Origin: Eleusine coracana subsp. coracana
Taxonomy: Eukaryota; Streptophyta; Magnoliopsida; Poales; Poaceae
NCBI GenBank assembly: GCA_032690845.1
Contig: CM064417.1
Coordinates: 34,726,432-34,790,431, forward strand
Length of the DNA: 64,000 bases
Direction of reading: 5' to 3'
Shown here piece by piece: positions 56,984 through 64,000 of this stretch. The notes beneath the pieces are model-generated. The model saw nothing but the letters and a program-made list of their open reading frames with translations, made no database searches and had not been told where the DNA came from. Position numbers and translations under genes: made by a program. The first letter of the stretch is position 1. Each line of letters begins with the position of its first letter.

Positions 56984-59900
56984 CTACACTACCCGGGCTC
57001 GCTTGCAGTTTGAACTTGCAGTATCTCTCACCCCTTTGCCTGTCACTGCATATGGTGATGAAGCTACTGGAAGTGAAGGGGACTTATCAAGGTACGCATA
57101 ACGCTCATTCCCATTCCAGTAAAGAATCAACCGATTGGTGCATGAGTGGGACCAGCTGTCACCTGCATTACAAGGTCATTTGTCTCATTTTGTGGAACCA
57201 AACATGTTTCACAAATCATAAAATATATTCATAGTAATAATATATTGCAGAACATCTTTTGCAAATCACCCATCATACCTCATTTAATAAATACTAAGAA
57301 AAACTGGCAGAATGAATATAGAAAAGAAAGTTACTGCAAAGCTAGGGAAAATGTAGATATAAACAGATGATGATTCCTTCTTACACAAAATTCAGTATGT
57401 GCATTGTATATGAACTTCATCTGATTACCTAAAACGTATGTATTTCCAATCCATGTAGGGGGTTCTATACTGATATTACAAAAGAAATGATTGTGGCACA
57501 AAATTCATATAAATATTAGAAATAATATATTTGTTCATGAGTAGGACCAGTTGTCACGTGCATAACAAGAGCAATAAAATGCAGCAGTAAAAACACAAAG
57601 TTACCCAACTACTTGAAACCAGTTTTACAAATCATCCATTTCAAACCCTATTGGAAATGTGGTTATTGCTATCATAACTTTGAAGCCATTAGAGCACTAA
57701 CCAGTTATACTGATTCAGTGGTAGTCAAACCTTATTGGCTAGTTGACTGATTCTCCTTAAAAGAAGCAGGAGAATGAATACAAAGGAACAAGATGAGTGA
57801 AAAGGTACGACATATAGTTAGTACACACATGTTGGATCACTTTGTGGAGGATTTGTGGTTATTCATGAAAGGATCAAATTTGAGATGTCGTGCATGATAG
57901 GTACAGGTTGCGTAGATCAAAGAAAAGCTTGTCCAACATGAGACTTACCCAACAAAGGCCTCCAAACATGATTCTAAGATCTCTCATTGTGCAAGGAGAG
58001 GCAGAGGCCTGCCAAACCCGACATGGAAGAAGGCAGTCTAGAAACACTTGAAGGTACGGTAGATATCAAAGAAATTATTTTCAGATGGGAGTACATGGAA
58101 GTTAGCAATCCATGTGCCCAAATAAGAACCTTCGGTATCAATCTCTTTCACTATCATTACCAAAATAAATAAATAACCCTTTTTTCTGAAACATGTCGGA
58201 AAATAACCTTTTAGCTTGTCCTTTTTGTTGTCAGCGACTGTGAGTTCCATTCTAACCTACCACAAATTGCTTGGGACACAGAACTTCATTTTTTAGACTG
58301 ATGTTGCACATTGTCTTGTCATCTTGTGTAAACCAGTTATGTGCATTATATGTGGACTTCAACCAATTCAATAAATTTTTGTTTGCATCCAGGTATACGA
58401 TTCATTCTGATTATATAAAAAATAATGATGGCATGAAAATGCATATGAAAGGAACAAGTGAAACTATGGGGAGATGCAGTGCATTATCATGGCTCTTAAA
58501 GCGACTTAATTAATTGGAAGAGACAGAAATATTGCATGCAACCAGTAAAAAGGCAAAGTTGACGTAACAGGTCACTAATGTTTTACTACATTATAGTCAT
58601 TAAATGTTTATCCACACCTAAGAGTATATCAAGATACAGTTGTTTACAAAACCACAAGACTTCTGAAAAAAATATTGCTTTCAGTAATTATTATGCGAGC
58701 AATAGAAATAATAAACATCTAAAAACTGACCTAGAGCTAGAGTCAACTGAAATGACCCTTCCGTAAATTTAGTAGTGACTTGGTTCAACAAGACAACCTG
58801 CTCAACAATGACAAGTATATTAGCATTGAATATTTATCTTTACCTCCAATACAGTCATCATGATGCTGTTTGTAGAAATGGCCATGACATATACTTCTAC
58901 CTTAAAGAGTTCTTTCTTATGGAGGAAAGTCTGAATTCCTACACTCACACCTCAAAGATGCACAAAGAAGTAATAGGCATGTTTTTTTTTTTTTTTTTGC
59001 ACACTGAGAATCCTATTTATTTCTGCTGGACAATATAAATTTGATTGTAAGACTCCATTCATCCTATAACCCTCCCAAATCCCAATTCAGCAGGCAGAGT
59101 TTCTCACTGCTTAACTGTAAGTTAAATGTTTTAATGGCACAAAGAGATGCAAGTCTATTATTAGCCAGCAACAAGAACAAATATAGCACATGTTTGCTAA
59201 CTGTAATTCAAAAAACCATGATGGATTGATGGTATAAATATCTATTTACAATGCCAATCATGATAGTAGTGCAAATGCAGAGCTTGGATCCACATGGTGA
59301 ACAACTTACTGCCAAGTTGTAAGCCTTTGAAAGCTTCATCAACTTTAATGATAAACCACTGAGCACTCTTGTCCTCAACGCCAGATCATCAAAATCTTGT
59401 CGGAAGTGGAAAGTAACACTATCAATTATAACAATACGCACCTGTGAAGTAAACAGACAAATATTTACTTATAAAACACCATGTCAATGGTAATAGATTA
59501 GAAAAACATTGGACTGCAGGAAAGTACTGAACATTACAGTTTCATAGCAAAAAGGAAAATTATCTTGATGAAAAATGTTAAAAGAAAAAAAGGACAAAGA
59601 AAAATCAGGTTAACAGAACAAGATTTGAGAAGTTAGTTGTTCAAGAAACACACATCATTATGCTCTCCGAGGAACTTCTCCAGGTAGTTTATAACTGCAA
59701 TTTGTTCAGTATAGCTGCATATTCGGAAGTAATAGATGCCTGCCAGGAAATGCTCAGGCTGCAGCTTCCCTTGGTCAGATGAAGTCTTCCCATGGCTGTG
59801 TGGAAAGTGCTCCAGTATGTCATTGATACACCCTTCAGCAATTTGATAGGCGCGTTCAACCATGAAACTGCCCTCCGTATCTATTGTGGTGAAGGTAATA

Positions 59901-61016
59901 AGTATTAGGCTTTCTTAGGAAAGGCACAAGACGAGAAATGTTCTTCTGTACCAAATTTACCGATATAAACTGCTTTCCCACCAAGGCCACCATATTCCAC
60001 CGGGATCTGGACATTGATTGCTAGTTGAATCCTGAAAATATCTTCTATTTATCAGGGAGATCTACAACCGGATTCGTATATTAGTAGTAGATTGAACATA
60101 CCCCAGTTGAGTTTTACCGACCCCCGGGACACCACCTGAGTAAAACTAATACTGCTCATTACGCAAGTCATTTCAGATATATCAAATAAGAGAATAGGAA
60201 AACAAAGGAAATTTCCCAACTACTAGCTGAGATACAGGATAGATTAAGAGGTGTGCCAAAATCCTAAAATCCATCAAAAGAGTTGAAAAGTTCAACAAAT
60301 CAATCACTATTCACTAGTAGATGAGGCAAATAAACAAGCACAGGTTACCCAATATTCAGTTGCAGTATTCTTTATAATAAATTGTCCAATTTCCCGTAAA
60401 AATATAAATTATTTAGTTTATTCTGTGGCTAGCCAAGTGCTCCTACTCCGTACTGTACATAGTAAGATAGAGACCATGGTAAGAGTGTAAAAAACTCACC
60501 AATCTCAGTAACTTCTTTGCAGTGAATCCCTCCACCAAGTATGTTGTTGATACCAGTAGAACCAGTAGGGATATGTTTTTGAGACTGCTCGTCCGATAGC
60601 ATGTCCCATGCATTTTGGGCTCCTGCAATGTATTTGCATGAGTGATGACAAGAAATAGTAACATGAACCAGACGCGGAACGGCCAATTGGGCGAGGTAGG
60701 GGCTAAAGCCAGCGGAGAGACCACCCTTCCCCCCTTCTCCGAGAGCTCCATCCCCTGGTCCCCCGGCACTAGCTGCCCGGCATTGGTGGCGTCACTGCCT
60801 GCCGCTCTCGAGTCCAGGAAGAAGAGACGAAAATTCCCTTCCCTTCTCCTCCCCATACCCCATCCCCATCCCATCGCAATTTGGATGAAATCTCCTCATC
60901 CCCGCCCCCGCGCAGGGATCGACCCATACCCGCTACATCAAGCCTGACTTTCAAACTACAAAAGGAAGAAGGAGGATTAAAGGATTGGGGAGGAGAGCTC
61001 AGCTCTCACCTTCCAT
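56984..61016 (-). CDS. RAD51C: RAD51C recombinase paralogue
   Basis: The spliced product of 279 aa is a RecA/RAD51-family ATPase. RAD51C works with XRCC3 and other paralogues in homologous recombination and meiosis. Exons from the 5' end: 61010-61016, 60500-60622, 60102-60135, 59961-60031, 59654-59880, 59310-59441, 58731-58797, 56984-57162. Walker A GVPGVGKT is at about 45-52, KAVYIDTEGSFMVER follows, and Walker B IVIID ends near 161. VVLLNQVTTKF, GDSWSHSCTNR and a basic tail KRARVV complete the fold. The first coding exon holds only ATG GAA G; joined to the next exon it gives MEGAQNAWDML. The frame then stays open to the TAG at 56984. Compared with Arabidopsis (about 363 aa) the N-terminal helical domain is absent. 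The alternative is an N-terminal exon I failed to find. A longer frame upstream of 60622 exists but does not resemble the family. Confidence 0.82.
57380..58450. repeat. Diverged internal duplications in the last RAD51C intron
   Basis: TATGTGCATTGTATATGAACTTC near 57.40 kb resembles TATGTGCATTATATGTGGACTTC near 58.34 kb, and the similarity continues loosely for over 100 bp. A second trace near 57.54-57.58 kb resembles the acceptor and start of the last exon (CATGAGTAGGACCAGTTGTCA against CATGAGTGGGACCAGCTGTCA at 57141-57161). These look like old local duplications. Confidence 0.45.
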
Positions 61017-61169
61017 CGAAGCTGGAGGAGGAGGAAGGTTCTGGCTCTGGCCACGCGTGCCGCCGTGCGCTGACGCTGCTATGTGCCTGGCTCCGCCGTC
61101 CTTGCTGCGCCGCTGTGGTTCCGCCGGAACGGGATCGACAGTCAGTGCCGCAGTGCTCGCTCTCTTGCT

Positions 61170-61350
61170 CGCTACGTGGCCAAATGGGCCGTGCCCTAGT
61201 GGGCTCGCCGAAGCACGAAAAAAAAAACCGGTCCGACCATGACACCGCCCGTGTTATTTCGTGCCAGGCCAGCCCGGCATGATAATACGGGCCGTGTTTG
61301 GACAGATTTTATGATCCATGGGTCGACATGGCACGGTCCGTATAACAAAA
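61170..61350. repeat. Repeat-like GC-rich segment upstream of RAD51C
   Basis: Motifs such as GGGCCGTG, GGCACGGTCCG and CCCGGCATGATAATACGGGCC recur in this stretch, a style common in grass repeats. It lies between the RAD51C leader and the copia LTR. The RAD51C promoter should also lie in or near it. Confidence 0.35.
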
Positions 61351-61360
61351 TATTATATAC

Positions 61361-61614
61361 TGTTAAAAATGAAGTGACTTTTAACTATCATAAAGTGTAT
61401 GAAAAATAGAGCATAAAATGAGAGAGAGAATGAGATATCTTTTATTCTTCACCACACCTTCTACGTATACAATACCTTCATATATATACACATTAGAGAG
61501 AGTGGGGGTTACACAAGAGTTACTAGACTTAATATAGGAAAGTTACAAATCCTTTGTTATTCCATCTTAATAGTATAGGGGTTATGTACAGCCACAAATG
61601 AATATTTCATAACA
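61361..61614 (-). repeat. 3' LTR of a decayed copia element
   Basis: Read on the minus strand the 254-bp LTR starts TGTTATGAAATATTC and ends TTTTTAACA. A polypurine tract (CTCCCCCTT on the plus strand, 61615-61623) lies immediately inside it. The 5' LTR is beyond the window. Confidence 0.8.
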
Positions 61615-62051
61615 CTCCCCCTTGACTGTCAATAATTTTGAGTGTGTATGCCTCGTTAAAAACCTTGCCAAGGAAAAACCCAGTGGAAAAAAACCAAGGC
61701 TAAGGAAAAAAGAGTAGATACAGTTTACTCTCCATGTTGACGAGATATTACTTGATGTCTTTAAGTTGCCATAGTCCAATGCTATAGATCAGTTTTCTAA
61801 AAACTAAAGTAGGGAACGCCTTAGTGAATAAGTCTGCCAAATTCTCACTTGATCGAATTTGTTGGATTGCTATAATACCATCCTTCCGGAAATCATGAGT
61901 GAAAAAAAATTGGAAGAAATATGTTTCACTCTATCTCCTTTGATGTACCCTTCCTTTAGTTGAGTTATGCAAGCCATACTATCCTCATATATTACCGTAG
62001 ATGCTTCCTTCTGTTGTATTGAGTTTGCATTGCTTCTGAATATACTTCCTT

Positions 62052-64000
62052 CTATTGTATTAAGTTACATTGCTTCTGAATATGCTGTGTCATATTCCTT
62101 AGCCATACACATTCCCTGGTTGCTTCATGGATTGCCAAAATTTCTGCATGATTAGAAGAAGTTGCTGCTATTGTTTGCTTCATTGTGCGCCATGAGATAG
62201 AGGCACCACCACAAATAAAAACATATCCAGTTTGTGAACGACTATTATGTGGGTCAAATAGATAACCTGCATCTGCAAATCCAACTAATTTCTCCTTACA
62301 TGTGTTAGAAAAATATAAACCCATATTTTTTGTACCTTGAAGATAATAAAGTATATGCTTTATACCATTTTAATGTTGTCTTGTAGGACAAGAGCTATAT
62401 CTTGCTAACAAATTAACAGCAAATGCAATATCAGGACGTGTATAAGTGGAAAGATACATTAGTGCTCCTATTGCACTTAGGTATGGCACTTCAGGACCAA
62501 GAATTTCACTATCGTTCTCTGGAGGACGAAAAGGATCTTTATTCACATCAAGTGATCTTACTACCATTGGGGTACTCAATGGATGTGCTTTATCCATATA
62601 AAATTGTTTCAATATTTTATCTATATATGTTCCTTCATGCAATAGAATTCCATCTTCAAGATGTTCAATTTGTAATCCAAGACAAAATTTAGTCTTGCCC
62701 AAGTCTTTCATTTCAAATTCCCTTTTCAAGCACTCCATTGCCTCACTAAGTCCTTGAGGTATGCCAATCAAATTCAGATCATCAATATAAACAACTATTA
62801 TCACAAATTCAGATCCAGATCTTTTGATGAATATGCAAGGACAGATAGAGTCATTTTTGTATCCTTCTCTTGTTAAATACCACATTCGCTCAGATTACTT
62901 TAATCCATAGAGTGATTTATTCAATTTTATTGAATATTGTTCTCGAGAATCTACTCCTGGGAGTTTAAATCCCTCTGGGAGTTTCATATATATGTCACTA
63001 TCAAGATACCTATATAAATATGTTGTGGCAACATCCATGAGACGCAAATCAAGATCCTCTTTCATTGCCAGACTAATAAGATATCTAAAAGTAGTTGCAT
63101 CCATTACAGGAGAGTATGTTTTCTCATAATCTACACTAGATCTTTGGGAAAAACCTTGAGCAACTAATCTTGCCTTATATCTTATAATTTCTCCTTTATC
63201 ATTTTTTTCGCACAAAGACCCATTTATAACCAACAAGTTTGACACCATCTGATGCATGCCTTACAGGTCCGAAAACTTCTCTTTTTGTTAGAGAATTCAA
63301 CTCTTCTTGAATTGCATCATTCCATTTTGGCCAATCTTTTTTCTGAATGCACTCCTTGATAGATCGAGGTTCTTGATCCTTATTTTTATTCATAATTTCT
63401 AGCGCTAGATTGTATGCAAATGCTTCGTTGATGATGACTTTATCAAGGTTCCAAATATTTTCAAACATGACATAGTTCAGTGAGTACTTATTTTCTGATG
63501 AATTAGGTACCTTTATGTTTTGAACATTTATCATGTCATCTATCCCTTCATCGGGTTTTTCTTCAACATTGCTTTCCTCAATTTGACCATCTTGATTCTT
63601 TGCTCCTTTTCTTTTTGGAGGATTCTTGTCTTTGGAACCTAATGGTCTACCTTGTTTTATAGTAGACTTTGACTTATTAGCATTAGACAGTTGTCCTTCA
63701 TGGACATTGATTTTCTTAGGAGCATTGGCAGCTGGAGTATAAGACTTTGTCACTCATTTTGAGTCCATAAAAACATCTGGTAAATTATTGGCTAAACCTT
63801 GTAAATGATTCTTTCAACTTCTTGCTCAATTGTTTTGTATGAGGATCAAAGTGAGATAGTGATAATTCATTTCAATTTATTCTCTATTCAGCTGCTTATT
63901 CTCTCCTCCTGTTGTTGGGAAATTTGATTAATCAAAGTGGCAATCTGCAAATCTTGCTGTAAATAAATCTCCCATTGATGGTTCGAGATATTTTATTATT
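62052..64000 (-). pseudogene. Decayed copia pol (integrase end, reverse transcriptase, RNase H), cut by window edge
   Basis: Reading from the right edge leftward, the minus strand shows a C-terminal integrase/linker region (AANAPKKINVHEGQ), then reverse transcriptase pieces (YKARLVAQGFSQ, LMDVATTYLY, KLNKSLYGLK, and an active-site variant YIDD), then RNase H (SQTGYVFICGGASISW). The pieces lie in different frames and are separated by at least one in-frame stop just after YGLK and a frame break near 63.2 kb, with more stops right of 63.75 kb. The element is not the same family as the intact one in RHD3: residues, LTR length and base composition all differ. It is an old, non-functional copy. Confidence 0.85.

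Noticed and set aside
58165..58212. Possible further micro-insertion with AAATAACC repeats
   Set aside because: The flanking repeats differ by an indel and are short and low-complexity, so I did not count it.
60443..60874. 143-codon minus-strand frame with a possible RAD51C N-terminus
   Set aside because: Its frame differs from the ATPase core across the acceptor at 60622 and its residues do not match the family; the 7-nt exon gives a clean join.
1..64000. CRISPR arrays, tRNA, rRNA, organelle inserts
   Set aside because: No regular spacer array, no cloverleaf or rRNA-like sequence and no organellar gene was recognised by reading; a covariance-model search would be needed to exclude tRNAs.

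Overview
The window is plant nuclear DNA from a grass, most likely Oryza or a close relative. The evidence is many short introns with GT/AG borders, GC-rich first exons, Stowaway-type MITEs, copia retrotransposons and a gene set (RHD3, SCD1, RAD51C) that I recall lying close together on rice chromosome 1; I have not checked that synteny. I rebuilt exon structures by hand from splice signals, reading frame and remembered family sequences. Five protein-coding host genes and many transposable elements are supported.

Layout: 1-4.6 kb is intergenic and MITE-rich. 5.77-18.44 kb (+) is RHD3/SEY1, an ER-shaping dynamin-like GTPase with 22 coding exons. Its intron 14 holds an old long-TIR DNA transposon, and inside that sits a complete, apparently very young Ty1/copia element: two 354-bp LTRs identical by eye, a 5-bp target duplication and an unbroken 1592-codon polyprotein. 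20.45-23.92 kb (+) is a bHLH transcription factor with four exons. 24.66-39.05 kb (-) is SCD1, a DENN plus WD40 trafficking protein with 31 coding exons; its introns carry several DNA transposons, including a MULE with a GC-rich interior and a 9-bp target duplication. 41.16-44.71 kb (-) is an LRR receptor kinase that lacks catalytic residues. 44.7-56.98 kb is a gene desert with a LINE 3' end, inverted repeats, a Stowaway MITE and small tandem duplications. 56.98-61.02 kb (-) is RAD51C. 61.36-64.0 kb (-) is the 3' part of a decayed copia element that runs off the window.

The host genes do not form a pathway. RHD3 and SCD1 both act in endomembrane function during polarised cell growth, the LRR protein is probably a plasma-membrane pseudokinase, the bHLH is nuclear and RAD51C works in homologous recombination. 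bHLH and SCD1 converge, with 741 bp between their stop codons.

The most unusual signal is a set of at least six very small insertions, 18-53 bp, spread over the window. Each has an A-rich or T-rich run and is bracketed by an 11-19 bp direct repeat, as expected for extremely 5'-truncated LINE/SINE-type insertions. The next most interesting observations are the fresh copia nested in a transposon inside RHD3, the pseudokinase, the N-terminally short RAD51C with a 7-nt first coding exon, and the MULE in SCD1.
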